NCBI RefSeq assembly: GCF_001662075.1
Contig: NZ_LYPL01000022.1
Span: 1 to 64,000 of the forward strand
Reading direction: 5' to 3'
From: Rhizobium bangladeshense
Lineage (GTDB): Bacteria; Pseudomonadota; Alphaproteobacteria; Rhizobiales; Rhizobiaceae
DNA length: 64,000 nt
The position numbers were made by a program, and so were the translations under genes. The notes under the pieces are model-generated. The model made no database searches, had not been told where the DNA came from, and was given only the letters and a program-made list of their open reading frames with translations. Below, one piece after another: positions 43,338 to 52,970 of this stretch (position 1 is the stretch's first letter; every line of letters starts with the position of its first letter).

Positions 43338-46300
43338 CGCCGCCAACTTCCTCATTCTCGGCCGTCGACCATTCGGAGACCCGGGCGAGATGATCGTAGT
43401 CGCCGCCGAAATCAAATTGCTGTGCCGGAATGAGCCGCGAGGTAAAGCCCTTTTCGCCGGATTGCAGCAAACTTACGAACTTGATCAGCTGGTCGACCGA
43501 TTCCTCGGCAAGGTCGAGTGCCGATTTCGCTTTGTCGCTGCGGGCGGCGTTTTCATTGTTGACCATATCGACCTGGAACCGGTTTCCGGGACGTAGGCGG
43601 ACATAGAGCAGATCCTGCGGCGTGAGGCTGCCGGCATCGCGAAAGGCGCCGGCGCGCAAGGCCGCCGCTTCCAGTGCGAGCTGCGGGTCGAGAAGCGCGC
43701 GTGCCTGCGCCGGCGAGGGGTTGTAGCCGGTCTTGTAATCGATGATATCGGCGTCGTTCGGCCCGATAATGTCGATCCGGTCCGCGACGCCATTGAGCCG
43801 GATATTGATTGCCTCGAGCTCCACGCCGCCGCGCACTTCCGTCAGCGTCCGGCGGATGGCTGGCCGTCGTCCGGCCTCCCATTCGAGGAAGGCGCGCGCC
43901 ACTTCGCGAAAGCGCGGCCGCCAGACGGCATCGATATGCGGCGGCAGCTTTTCCATGTCGAAAAGCTCGGTCAGAATCTGCTCCATCGCCGCTGCTGCCT
44001 CTGGCGTGCCGGCCACATGAGCCGCGCGGATGAACCGGTCGATGATCGTGTGATAGAGCGTACCGCGTTCGGCTGCTCCGGGATCGCGATTGAACGCGTC
44101 GACCGGATCGAGCCGCAGGATGCGACGGGCGTAGATGGCATAGGGATCGCGGCGCAGCCGTCCGACCTCGCTGAAGGAATAGGATTTCGGCTGCAGCACC
44201 AGCGGCGGTTTCGGCGAGGGCCGCTGCGCCGGCGCCTGGCTCTCTCCGCGATCGATGAGACCAGCCCATTGCAGGAACCGGGTGCCACGCCCCTTGAGTT
44301 CCGCCTCGAACGCCTCCCCGCCGAGCGCCATCAGCCGCTGCAGCCAGCGCGAGGCGACCGTCGGCGTCGAGCCCTGGCGCAGCGCTCTGGAATAGATCAG
44401 GTGGCGGGTGCCGTTCGCCATCTCGAAATCATGCGCCAGCTGGCCGATGCGCCGCTCCGGCGGTTCGAGCCCGATCTCCGTCTTCATCATGCGCGGAATG
44501 AAGGGATTGTTGGCGCTCTGCCCGGGCCATGAGCCTTCATTCAGCCCGCCGAGGATCAACGTATCGACGCTCTGCAGCCGGGCTTCCAGCGTGCCGAAGA
44601 TGAACAGCCTGGGGTGGCTGAGCGCCCGTGGTTTCACCGCATGGCCGGCGGCGAGCGCGGCCATGATGTCGATCCATTGCGGCCCGTCGGCCTCCATCTG
44701 CCCGTCCGTGTCGATCACTTCGCCGAGAAGGGAGGCAAGCGCGTCCCCCGCCTCGTTCGACCAGAGATCGGCAAGATTGCCTTGCGGATCGGCCGCGACC
44801 GCTTCGAGAGCACGGCCGGTGCGCGCGGCCCATTCGGAGAGGGTGAAGCTCGCCGTCTTGCCGCGATCCTCCGGCCGGTGCCCTACCAGCGCGGCGGCAA
44901 GGGGCTCCGTCGCCCGGCCAACCCGGCGGGCAAGCTCGAATGCGGCATCGGCGGCCTCTGCGGGAAGCGCCTTTCGCCATTGCGGTGCGTGCCTGTCCAG
45001 GGCCTGTTCGGCAAGCTGATGGATCAGCAGCGTCTCCAGCGCACTGATATCCACTTCCGCCACCCCGCCGCGCAGCGCCAGCAGTTCGAGCGCTTCGGTG
45101 GCGGAAATCAGGGCGTCGCGTTCGAGTCCGAAGCGGGCCAGCGGATGCTTGAGCAGCGAGACGATCGCCACCGGATCGCCCGGGCGCAGCGCTGCCTCAA
45201 GCAGCAATTGCAGCAAGCTGCCCTGCGGCGTGGCCGAAAGCGGCGTGCCGGCCGAATCGTCGGCCAGGATGCCGAAGCGGGAAAGCTCCGCCATCACCCG
45301 ACGGGCTAGGTTGCGGTCCGGCGTGATCAGGGCTGCCCGGCTCTCGCCGTCCTGCCCCGGCCGTTCCAGCGCCAGTCTGAGCGCGACGGCAATCGCGGTT
45401 GCTTCCTCGCGCTCGTTGGCGGCTTCAATCAGCGAGACGTCGTTGAAGGCCGAAGTCAGCGCTGCCGCGGACAGGTCGCTCTTCCATGTTCCCCAGTCGC
45501 TGGTCGCCTCTGCAGGGGCAAGCGCCCGGGACAGGATTTCGGCGCGCCGGTCAAGATCGGCCTCCGGTCTGTCAAGGGTGCCGACATCGGCCCTTATCAG
45601 CCTCAGCCTCTTGAGCAGCGACGACAGCCCGTATTGCGGATGGCTCCGGCTGGCGGGATTGGCATGCTGGCCCGGGGCCGGTTCCGGCGCGACCATCTGC
45701 CAATGTCCTTCGGGCATGGCGAGATCGAGGCCTGGAAGCACGATCACGCCTTCAGGCAGATCGGCGACGGCTGCAATCAGATCGGCGGTCGCCGGTACCG
45801 AACCCGTCGACCCGGCGATGATGACCGGCCCGCTGGGCTTTGCCGCCGAAAGCCGGGCTGCTTCGGCCCTGAGAATGGCGTTCCTGTGCCGCGCCGGCGA
45901 CGATTTGCCGAGTTCGGAAAGCCGCGCCGGCCAGAAGGCGCTGGCGATCTGCAGAAACTCGGCCGTCAGCTGCCACCAGGCGGCATAGTCGCCGGTATCA
46001 AGCTTCGACAGTTCCGACCAGTCGAGATCCTCGGTTTCGATGGAATCGATCAGCTCGGCGAGGTTGCGGGCAAGCCAGATCGCGTCGGCCGGGCTTGCCG
46101 GCGCAACGAGCGGCGAGTCCGAATGAATATGGCGGACGATCTCCGGCAGTTTGTTGCGCCAGGCAAGGATCAGGCGCGCCAGTTCGAGCAGCCGAGCAGC
46201 ATTCGACAGCGGCTGGGCAAGGTCGATCGTGGCCGGCAGCGCCTCGTCGAAATAGCCGCTGTCATCGTCGGTTTCGCCGAGGGGGCGGATGATGGGCAGG

Positions 46301-46524
46301 ATCGCCGACCGGCCGCCAAGCAGATCGACGAATTCCGAGCGCAGCACACGCACGGCGCGCCGGGTCGGCAGATAGATGGTAACTCTGGCGAGCGACAGCG
46401 GGTCGTCGGCGTTATGCCGGAAGAGCGGCGTCAACCGGCCGTCGCAGAGTGTCGTCGCCAGGGTTTTCAGGAAGGGAAGGCCCGCCGGGATCGTCAGGAT
46501 TCGTGGCTGGTGCCGCTCCCTCAT
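43330..46524 (-). CDS. addB: Double-strand break repair protein AddB
   Basis: The 1064-residue product is the partner of AddA in resection and Chi recognition. The C-terminal nuclease region carries the RLNGVADRIDIIGPNDADII stretch followed by DYKTGYNPSP. The middle has helicase-like folds including LILGGLNEGSWPGQSANNPF. The N-terminal position of the Walker A is degenerate (LTIPAGLPFLKTLA), and only one cysteine (in TTLCDG) is visible, so the iron-sulfur staple of Firmicute AddB is absent. It overlaps addA by eight bases, and murU is four bases upstream. Confidence 0.92.
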   Translation of the reverse strand: MRERHQPRILTIPAGLPFLKTLATTLCDGRLTPLFRHNADDPLSLARVTIYLPTRRAVRVLRSEFVDLLGGRSAILPIIRPLGETDDDSGYFDEALPATIDLAQPLSNAARLLELARLILAWRNKLPEIVRHIHSDSPLVAPASPADAIWLARNLAELIDSIETEDLDWSELSKLDTGDYAAWWQLTAEFLQIASAFWPARLSELGKSSPARHRNAILRAEAARLSAAKPSGPVIIAGSTGSVPATADLIAAVADLPEGVIVLPGLDLAMPEGHWQMVAPEPAPGQHANPASRSHPQYGLSSLLKRLRLIRADVGTLDRPEADLDRRAEILSRALAPAEATSDWGTWKSDLSAAALTSAFNDVSLIEAANEREEATAIAVALRLALERPGQDGESRAALITPDRNLARRVMAELSRFGILADDSAGTPLSATPQGSLLQLLLEAALRPGDPVAIVSLLKHPLARFGLERDALISATEALELLALRGGVAEVDISALETLLIHQLAEQALDRHAPQWRKALPAEAADAAFELARRVGRATEPLAAALVGHRPEDRGKTASFTLSEWAARTGRALEAVAADPQGNLADLWSNEAGDALASLLGEVIDTDGQMEADGPQWIDIMAALAAGHAVKPRALSHPRLFIFGTLEARLQSVDTLILGGLNEGSWPGQSANNPFIPRMMKTEIGLEPPERRIGQLAHDFEMANGTRHLIYSRALRQGSTPTVASRWLQRLMALGGEAFEAELKGRGTRFLQWAGLIDRGESQAPAQRPSPKPPLVLQPKSYSFSEVGRLRRDPYAIYARRILRLDPVDAFNRDPGAAERGTLYHTIIDRFIRAAHVAGTPEAAAAMEQILTELFDMEKLPPHIDAVWRPRFREVARAFLEWEAGRRPAIRRTLTEVRGGVELEAINIRLNGVADRIDIIGPNDADIIDYKTGYNPSPAQARALLDPQLALEAAALRAGAFRDAGSLTPQDLLYVRLRPGNRFQVDMVNNENAARSDKAKSALDLAEESVDQLIKFVSLLQSGEKGFTSRLIPAQQFDFGGDYDHLARVSEWSTAENEEVGGDE

Positions 46525-46527
46525 GGC

Positions 46528-47259
46528 TCACGCGAACGCCCGCAACCTGCGGATCGTTTCCTCCGCCTCGCCGATCGCCTCCGGCGTTCCCACAGTCAGC
46601 CAGTGCCCATCGAGCACCAGGCCGAAAAGCCGGTCGCGTGCGATCGCCTGGTCGAAATAGATATTCAGGTTGAAGGCATCCTGTGGCGCATCGTCGAACA
46701 GCGACGGGTTCATGGCGATCGCGCCGGCATAGACAACGGGGTTGGATGGATCGTCGCGGTAACGCCTCAGCCGGCCGTCGGCCGCAAGGCTGAAGTCGTT
46801 CTTGCCGTTGTGACCAGTGGTATCTTCGATGCCGACACAAAGCAGCGCCATGTCCATCTGATCGGCATCGAAGAATCCGGCTAAGCGCTGTAGGTTCGTC
46901 GGCCGTCCCGGCTGCTCGCCGATCCAGAAGAGGTCGGCATTCATGACGAAGATATCGTCTCGGTCCAGAAGCCTCAGTCCCTTCGCCAGCCCGCCGCCTG
47001 AATTCATCAGCCCGTCCCGCTCGTCGGATATGATGATCTCGAGGCCGCGATAACCGCCGAGATGGGCGAGCATCTGGTCGGCATGATGGTGAACATTGAC
47101 GACGGCCCGTTCGACGCCGGCCGCCACCAGCGCGTCCAGCGCGTAATCGATCATGGCCTTGCCGTCGATCTTCACCAACGGCTTCGGGATCGTGTCGGTG
47201 ATCGGCCGCATGCGGGTTCCGAGACCGGCGGCCAGTACCATGGCTTGTCTGATGGTCAT
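46528..47259 (-). CDS. murU: N-acetylmuramate alpha-1-phosphate uridylyltransferase (MurU-like)
   Basis: The 243-residue nucleotidyltransferase has the signature AAGLGTRMRPIT (residues 9-20) followed by KPLVKIDGKAMIDYAL, and an FVMNADLFW metal-binding motif. In Pseudomonas, MurU makes UDP-MurNAc from MurNAc-1-phosphate in peptidoglycan recycling, after AmgK phosphorylates MurNAc. The AmgK-like domain in the neighbouring gene (13 bp upstream) strongly favours MurU over other sugar nucleotidyltransferases such as RfbA or mannose-1-P guanylyltransferase. Confidence 0.85.
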   Translation of the reverse strand: MTIRQAMVLAAGLGTRMRPITDTIPKPLVKIDGKAMIDYALDALVAAGVERAVVNVHHHADQMLAHLGGYRGLEIIISDERDGLMNSGGGLAKGLRLLDRDDIFVMNADLFWIGEQPGRPTNLQRLAGFFDADQMDMALLCVGIEDTTGHNGKNDFSLAADGRLRRYRDDPSNPVVYAGAIAMNPSLFDDAPQDAFNLNIYFDQAIARDRLFGLVLDGHWLTVGTPEAIGEAEETIRRLRAFA

Positions 47260-47272
47260 CTTGATCCGGAAT

Positions 47273-48784
47273 TTATGATTCGCTCTGGCCTATTCCAGCC
47301 CTTGCGCACCAATCGCGCAAGGGGGCAAGCGTCTCATGCTCGAGCGCGACGTTAAGATAGGCGAGCGTGCGCGGCATATGCTTGAGATAGCCGGGCTTGC
47401 CATCCCGCTGCAGCAGCCGCACCCAGAGACCGGCAAGTTTGCAGTTGCGCTGCGCCGACATGATCGCCCAGGCCTTCATGAATTCGGCTTCGTCGAAACC
47501 GCCCTGCGCACGGCGAAGGGAGAGATAATCGTCCATCAGCTGCCGGAAGAGCACCGGCTCGATCGTCACGCGTGCGTCCTGGACGATCGAGGCAAGGTCA
47601 TAGGCCGTCGGGCCGATCATGGCGTCCTGGAAGTCGATGAGACCGACCCGTCTGACGCCGGCCTCCTGCGGGCGCCAGATGATGTTCGGCGAGTGAAAGT
47701 CGCGCAGCAGCAGGTTCTTTTCGGCCGCGGCGAGTTCATCGATCAGCGCGTCCCAGATCGCCAGATAATCCTTGCGCACTGCGTCCGAGGGTGCGGAGCC
47801 GCGCTTCCAGGCGATGTGCCAGTCGAGCACAAGCTGCACTTCCATCTTCATCGCCGTGCGATCGAAGTCGGGAATGTGATGCGTGTGCGCGGCGGAAACG
47901 GGGATATCCTGTGGAAACTGCATGGAGTGAAGATGGGCCAGGCAGGCGACGCTTTGCCGGTAACGCTCGGCGATCGGCCGGCCGGCGTCATCGAGCACGC
48001 CTTCTGTGCCTAAATCTTCGATCAGCAGGATGCCCTGCTCGTAATCGACCTTGTAGATCTCCGGCGCTGCAAAACCCCGTTCGCGCAACGCATCGGCGAT
48101 GGCAACGAAGGGATAGGCGTTCTGTGCGAGATGCGCGACCTTGGGATAGGGCTTGCCGCCGTAGACCGGCGGCCCCTCGGGATGCGGGCGCCAGTCCATC
48201 AGGATTTTTCGCGGAGCAGCATCCGGATAGATCGCTTCATAGGCGCGCAGCGACGCATCGCCGGTCAGGAAGCGGCGTTTGGCGTCGAGATAGCCGGCCC
48301 CGTCAAGGAAATCGCGGATCGCGAAGACCCGGCGGATGCGCTGGGCCTGCTGGCCGGCGGCCTCGATCGTTGCCCGGCGACCGCTGCCCTCATGCACCAG
48401 CGCCAGGGCGATGCGCTCTGCCGGCAATTCGCTCTCAGCCATCTCCGGCCATTCGACGAGGCAGATGCCATTCTCCAGCGCCTCGTCGAAGCCGAGTTCC
48501 GTCAATTCGCTGGCGTCGCCGAGGCGATAGAGGTCGAAGTGCGAAACCGGGATTCGCAGGTCGTAGGATTGCACCAGTGTGAAGGTCGGGCTCGGGACCT
48601 CAAGCCCATCGTCATCGGCGATGGCACGCAGAATCGACCGGGCGAGCGACGATTTGCCGGCGCCGAGATCACCGGAAAGAGCAAGGCAATCGCCGGCCTT
48701 CAAGGCGAGCGCCAGGTCTTCACCGAGGCGAATGGTGGCCGCCTCGTCCTTGAGGAAAAGCGAGATCGTATCGGTGGTCGTCAT
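47273..48784 (-). CDS. TsaE-AmgK fusion: tRNA t6A ATPase fused to aminoglycoside-phosphotransferase-like sugar kinase
   Basis: This 503-residue protein joins two enzymes. Residues 1-150 are TsaE, the ATPase of tRNA N6-threonylcarbamoyladenosine synthesis, with P-loop GDLGAGKS (38-45), PSPTFTLVQ and HFDLYRLGDASELTELGFDE. Residues 160-503 are an aminoglycoside-phosphotransferase-like kinase of the AmgK type, with LLLRDFHSPNIIWRP and GLIDFQDAMIGPTAYDLAS (catalytic and metal sites). AmgK phosphorylates MurNAc or GlcNAc in cell-wall recycling. The start ATG overlaps the divL stop as ATGA. The fusion is an established annotation in alphaproteobacteria. Confidence 0.9.
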   Translation of the reverse strand: MTTTDTISLFLKDEAATIRLGEDLALALKAGDCLALSGDLGAGKSSLARSILRAIADDDGLEVPSPTFTLVQSYDLRIPVSHFDLYRLGDASELTELGFDEALENGICLVEWPEMAESELPAERIALALVHEGSGRRATIEAAGQQAQRIRRVFAIRDFLDGAGYLDAKRRFLTGDASLRAYEAIYPDAAPRKILMDWRPHPEGPPVYGGKPYPKVAHLAQNAYPFVAIADALRERGFAAPEIYKVDYEQGILLIEDLGTEGVLDDAGRPIAERYRQSVACLAHLHSMQFPQDIPVSAAHTHHIPDFDRTAMKMEVQLVLDWHIAWKRGSAPSDAVRKDYLAIWDALIDELAAAEKNLLLRDFHSPNIIWRPQEAGVRRVGLIDFQDAMIGPTAYDLASIVQDARVTIEPVLFRQLMDDYLSLRRAQGGFDEAEFMKAWAIMSAQRNCKLAGLWVRLLQRDGKPGYLKHMPRTLAYLNVALEHETLAPLRDWCARAGIGQSES

Positions 48785-51366
48785 TCGGCAGCGGCGGAAT
48801 GGGGGATATTGACCGAGGGGATACGGCAGACGACCGTCGTGCCCTTGCCCGGCTCGCTGTCGATCGTCACGTCGCCGTGATGCAGGCTGACGAAACTGTC
48901 GACGATCGAAAGGCCGAGTCCGGCGCCGCCGCGTTTTCCGCTTTTAGCGCCCGTCGCGAACCGGTCGAACACGGTCGCGATCATGTCGGGCGAGATGCCG
49001 GGGCCGCGATCGCGGACGGAGAAAACGAAATCCGTGCCTTCGCGTCGGCATTCCAGCGAAATCGAGCTGCCCTCCGGCGAGAAATTCGCCGCGTTGGAGA
49101 GAAGCTTCAGCAGGATCTGCTTCAGGCGCTGCGGATCGGCGACGATCGAGCCGAGATAGGCAGGCGCGGTGATTTCGAGCGCCACGCCGCTTTCCTGCAG
49201 CCGATCGGCGATCTGCATCGAGACGTCGTCGAGCAGGTCGTTGAGATCGATTTCCGCATAGTTGAGACGCATGATGCCGGCATCGACGGTCGCAAGGTCG
49301 AGAATATCGTTGACGAGCGTCAGCAGAACCGAGGACGAGGTCGAGATATGGTCGATATATTCGGCCTGCCGCTCGTTCAGCGGCCCCACACCCTGCGTGC
49401 GCAGCAGGTCGGTGAAGCCGATGATATTGGTCAGCGGCGAGCGCAATTCATAGGAAACGTGCTGAACGAAGTCGTTCTTCAACTCGTCGGCCTTGCGCAG
49501 CGCCTCGTTCTTTTCGGTCAGTGCCCGCTCGGCCCGCACGCTGTCCGTCATATTGACGAAGGTCAGCATGGTCTGCGCGTTCGGCAGCGGGATGACGGCG
49601 TAGTCAAGCACGAGGCCGGAGAACAGTTCGAGCGTCCCCTGGCCCGAGCGGCGCTCGTCGTCAAAGCTGGTGATCAGTTCCGCAAAGGTCTTCCAGCCGT
49701 CCGGCCGGTCGTAGGAGGGGGCGCAGGCTTCGCCGAGTGCACGGATATGGGTGCCGGGTTTGGCCTCAGCTTCGGTGATCCCCCAGAGCGCCCGGAAGGC
49801 CGGGTTGGACAAGCGGATGCGTCCATCCGGGCCGAACACCGCCACACCTTCGGAAAGATGGTCGATCGTTTCGCCCTGCACCTTGACCAGCGTGTTGTAG
49901 CGCGTTTCGAGATCGACCTGTTCCGTCAGGTTTTCGAACACCCAGGTGGCGCCGCCCTGCGGGTGGGCGGTGGCGAAGACGCGTAGCGTCTGACCGTTGG
50001 GCAGGTGCCAGAGGTCCGATTGCGTATCGAGCGCGCGATAGACGGAAAGAGCCGCTTCCTTCCAGCTTTTCCAGTTGAGCTGGTCCGGCAGCTTTTTGGC
50101 CGCCCGCAGGCGCTCGAGCAGCTCGCTATTGTCCGGCCGGCCTTCGAGAAAGGCGATATCCAGCTCCCAGAGCGCCACGAAGGCCTGGTTGTAGAATTGC
50201 AGCCGGCGCTCGCCGTCGAAGATGGCGACGGGCGTGGCGAGATGGTCGAGCGTCTCGGCATGGCTTTTCAGCGTCCGGTCCAGCTCGGCGCGCACCGCCT
50301 CGATATCGGACACGTCGATCGCCATGCCGGCCGAGCCGCCGGGAAGCGTGACGTCGACGACATCGAAGAATGTTCGGTTGCCATGCACGACCGTCGAGAT
50401 CGTGTCGTGGAACGGCGATTCCGGCGTCGTCGTCGCGCGAATGCGTTCGCGCGCCACCGTCGTCAGCATCTCGCGGCCTTCATTGATCGCCTGTTGCGGT
50501 GAGCGCGCCTCGACCGCGTCGCCATAGGCCTGGTTGACCCAGGTGAGGCGACCCGCGTGGTCGCGCTGCCAGGCCGGCATGTCGATCGCGTCGAGCATGG
50601 TCTGGAACGCCGAGATCGACGTCATCAGCCGGTCGCGCTCGATCCGGAGTTCGGCAAGCTCGGCGCGCAGATTGTTGAGCGCCACGAAGCGGACGAAGGC
50701 GCGTCCGCCCGAAACCCGGCCCTGCGCCTCGAGGATCTCATCGCGGATGGTCTCGACCACCATGTCGAAGCTCTGCGCCTCGTCGCGCAGCCGGTCGATC
50801 GCCTTTTCCAGGTCAGCGGCCGAGCGTGATTTCAGCCAGAGTCCGAAGGCCAGGAATTCGCCATCCTGCGGCGCGCCGGTCTCCGGCGGAAGCTGGCCGA
50901 GCAATTCAGGACGGGCATTGCCGTCCCAGATGACGATCCGCCGGTTCTTGTCGGCGATCAGCGCTTGATATTGTGAAATGCGTTGCTGGGCGTCTGAGAG
51001 CGCCGAGCGGATTTCCCGGCTCTCGTTTTCCAGATTGCCGCGCTGACGCACCAGCCAGAGCGTCGAAAGCAGAGCCGCCGATATGACGCCGATGACGACG
51101 GATACGCCGATGACCTGCGAGGAGGTGAAGAGGTGGGCCGAGGCTGCCGCCTGCTGCTCGCTTTGTGCCAGGACCGGCCTCGCCAGCGCGGCAAGCGCCG
51201 TGCCGGCCGCGCAGGTTTTCAAGAAGCGCGCCAATGATCCATGCTCTTGCTTTGCGGCCTCGTGTGCCGTTGCAGATTTATAGTCTTGGCCTGCCGCCAG
51301 CGGGCGGTGATGGGCGCGAGCGCCGTCGTCCGCCTGACCGGGCAGGCTGTTTTTCAATTCCGACAT
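48781..51366 (-). CDS. divL: DivL-type sensor kinase homologue with a tyrosine in the H-box
   Basis: The 861-residue membrane protein has a hydrophobic segment at about 85-106 (VIGVSVVIGVISAALLSTLW), several PAS-like domains (around 250-600), and a histidine-kinase core. In the H-box, HVSYELRSPLTNI, Tyr639 replaces the histidine; this is the hallmark of DivL, which signals to CckA and CtrA in Caulobacter. The ATP site is present (LLKLLSNAANFS, RDRGPGISPD, GGAGLGLSIV). ATG 51366 is chosen over TTG 51390. It is followed by tsaE-amgK, murU and addB-addA. Confidence 0.9.
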   Translation of the reverse strand: MSELKNSLPGQADDGARAHHRPLAAGQDYKSATAHEAAKQEHGSLARFLKTCAAGTALAALARPVLAQSEQQAAASAHLFTSSQVIGVSVVIGVISAALLSTLWLVRQRGNLENESREIRSALSDAQQRISQYQALIADKNRRIVIWDGNARPELLGQLPPETGAPQDGEFLAFGLWLKSRSAADLEKAIDRLRDEAQSFDMVVETIRDEILEAQGRVSGGRAFVRFVALNNLRAELAELRIERDRLMTSISAFQTMLDAIDMPAWQRDHAGRLTWVNQAYGDAVEARSPQQAINEGREMLTTVARERIRATTTPESPFHDTISTVVHGNRTFFDVVDVTLPGGSAGMAIDVSDIEAVRAELDRTLKSHAETLDHLATPVAIFDGERRLQFYNQAFVALWELDIAFLEGRPDNSELLERLRAAKKLPDQLNWKSWKEAALSVYRALDTQSDLWHLPNGQTLRVFATAHPQGGATWVFENLTEQVDLETRYNTLVKVQGETIDHLSEGVAVFGPDGRIRLSNPAFRALWGITEAEAKPGTHIRALGEACAPSYDRPDGWKTFAELITSFDDERRSGQGTLELFSGLVLDYAVIPLPNAQTMLTFVNMTDSVRAERALTEKNEALRKADELKNDFVQHVSYELRSPLTNIIGFTDLLRTQGVGPLNERQAEYIDHISTSSSVLLTLVNDILDLATVDAGIMRLNYAEIDLNDLLDDVSMQIADRLQESGVALEITAPAYLGSIVADPQRLKQILLKLLSNAANFSPEGSSISLECRREGTDFVFSVRDRGPGISPDMIATVFDRFATGAKSGKRGGAGLGLSIVDSFVSLHHGDVTIDSEPGKGTTVVCRIPSVNIPHSAAAE

Positions 51367-51503
51367 CCGCGGTATGTCTCCGTCCTTCAATGTGCCGCAT
51401 TACGACAAGACATCCCATTTTCGGAGCGGTCGGACGGGGTCCGGCGCCACGAATCAAGTCTTAAAACAATACTTCGGAAGGGAATCGGCGGGAAGGGAGC
51501 GGC

Positions 51504-51540
51504 CAAAAAATAAGCCGCGGCATTTGTCAATGCCGCGGCC
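51504..51540 (-). terminator. Rho-independent terminator after ahcY
   Basis: On the minus strand GCCGCGGCATT pairs with AATGCCGCGGC (51514-51539) around a GACA loop and is followed by TTATTTTTT. It stops ahcY transcription before divL. Confidence 0.9.
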
Positions 51541-51569
51541 TCTACATCTTGTGGATATCGATGGTCAGA

Positions 51570-52970
51570 TCAATATCTGTAGTGGTCGGACTTGAACGGG
51601 CCGTTCGGCGAGACGCCGATATAGGCAGCCTGCTCTTCGCTAAGCTGGGTAAGCTTCACACCGAGCTTGTCGAGATGCAGGCGCGCGACCTTTTCATCGA
51701 GGTGCTTCGGCAGGATGTAGACCTTGTTCTCGTACTGGCCGGGCTTCGTGAAAAGCTCGATCTGCGCGAGCGTCTGGTTGGTGAAGGAAGCCGACATGAC
51801 GAAGGACGGATGACCGGTGGCGTTGCCGAGGTTGAGCAGTCGGCCTTCGGAAAGCAGGATGATGCGGTTGCCCTTGGGGAACTCGATCAGGTCGACCTGC
51901 GGCTTAACGTTGGTCCACTTGAGGTTCCGCAACGCGGCGACTTCGATTTCGTTGTCGAAGTGGCCGATATTGCCGACGATCGCCATGTCCTTCATCTCGC
52001 GCATATGATCGATGCGGATGACGTCCTTGTTGCCGGTAGTGGTGATGAATATGTCGGCCGAGGAAACGACGTCCTCGAGCAGCACGACTTCATAGCCGTC
52101 CATCGCCGCCTGCAGGGCGCAGATCGGATCGGCTTCGGTGACCTTGACGCGGGCGCCGGCGCCGGAGAGCGAAGCGGCAGAGCCCTTGCCGACGTCACCA
52201 TAACCGCAGACGACAGCGACCTTGCCGGCCATCATCACGTCGGTGCCGCGGCGGATGCCGTCGACGAGCGATTCCTTGCAGCCGTACTTGTTGTCGAACT
52301 TCGACTTGGTGACGGAATCGTTGACGTTGATCGCCGGGAAGGGCAGCAGGCCCTTCTGGCTGAGCTGGTACAGACGGTTGACGCCGGTCGTGGTTTCTTC
52401 GGTAACGCCCTTGATCGCATCGCGCTGCTTGGTGAACCAGCCCGGCGAAGCGGCAAGGCGCTTCTTGATCTGTGCGAAGAGGATTTCCTCTTCCTCGGAA
52501 TGCGGGTGGGACAATACGTCCTCGCCGGCTTCGGCGCGGGCGCCGAGCAGGATGTACATGGTGGCATCGCCGCCGTCATCGAGGATCATGTTGGAAAGAC
52601 CGCCATCGGCCCACTGGAAGATCTTGTCGGTGTAAACCCAGTAGTCCTCGAGCGACTCGCCCTTGATGGCGAAAACGGGAACGCCGGCAGCGGCGATCGC
52701 GGCAGCGGCATGATCCTGCGTCGAGAAGATGTTGCACGAGGCCCAGCGGACTTCGGCGCCGAGGGCCACCAGCGTTTCGATGAGCACGGCCGTCTGGATG
52801 GTCATGTGCAGCGAACCAGTGATCCGCGCGCCCTTAAGCGGCTTTGCGTCGCCGAATTCGGCGCGGCAGGACATCAGCCCCGGCATTTCGGTTTCGGCGA
52901 TCGTAATTTCCTTGCGGCCAAAATCCGCAAGCCCGATATCGGCGACGACATAATCTTTTTCAGTGCTCAT
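51570..52970 (-). CDS. ahcY: Adenosylhomocysteinase
   Basis: The 466-residue NAD-dependent enzyme splits S-adenosylhomocysteine into adenosine and homocysteine, clearing the inhibitor made by SAM-dependent methyltransferases. Motifs are MPGLMSCRAEFG, the Rossmann GYGDVGKGSAA (about 255-265), IGHFDNEIE and the C-terminal end FKSDHYRY. ATG 52970 follows GGAGACCTCT. A near-perfect palindrome at 53205-53224, in the 280-bp gap to ptsH, is a candidate operator. Confidence 0.97.
   Translation of the reverse strand: MSTEKDYVVADIGLADFGRKEITIAETEMPGLMSCRAEFGDAKPLKGARITGSLHMTIQTAVLIETLVALGAEVRWASCNIFSTQDHAAAAIAAAGVPVFAIKGESLEDYWVYTDKIFQWADGGLSNMILDDGGDATMYILLGARAEAGEDVLSHPHSEEEEILFAQIKKRLAASPGWFTKQRDAIKGVTEETTTGVNRLYQLSQKGLLPFPAINVNDSVTKSKFDNKYGCKESLVDGIRRGTDVMMAGKVAVVCGYGDVGKGSAASLSGAGARVKVTEADPICALQAAMDGYEVVLLEDVVSSADIFITTTGNKDVIRIDHMREMKDMAIVGNIGHFDNEIEVAALRNLKWTNVKPQVDLIEFPKGNRIILLSEGRLLNLGNATGHPSFVMSASFTNQTLAQIELFTKPGQYENKVYILPKHLDEKVARLHLDKLGVKLTQLSEEQAAYIGVSPNGPFKSDHYRY

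Noticed and set aside
41169..43433. A 754-codon open frame on the plus strand
   Set aside because: It is antisense to addA, whose helicase motifs are all on the minus strand.
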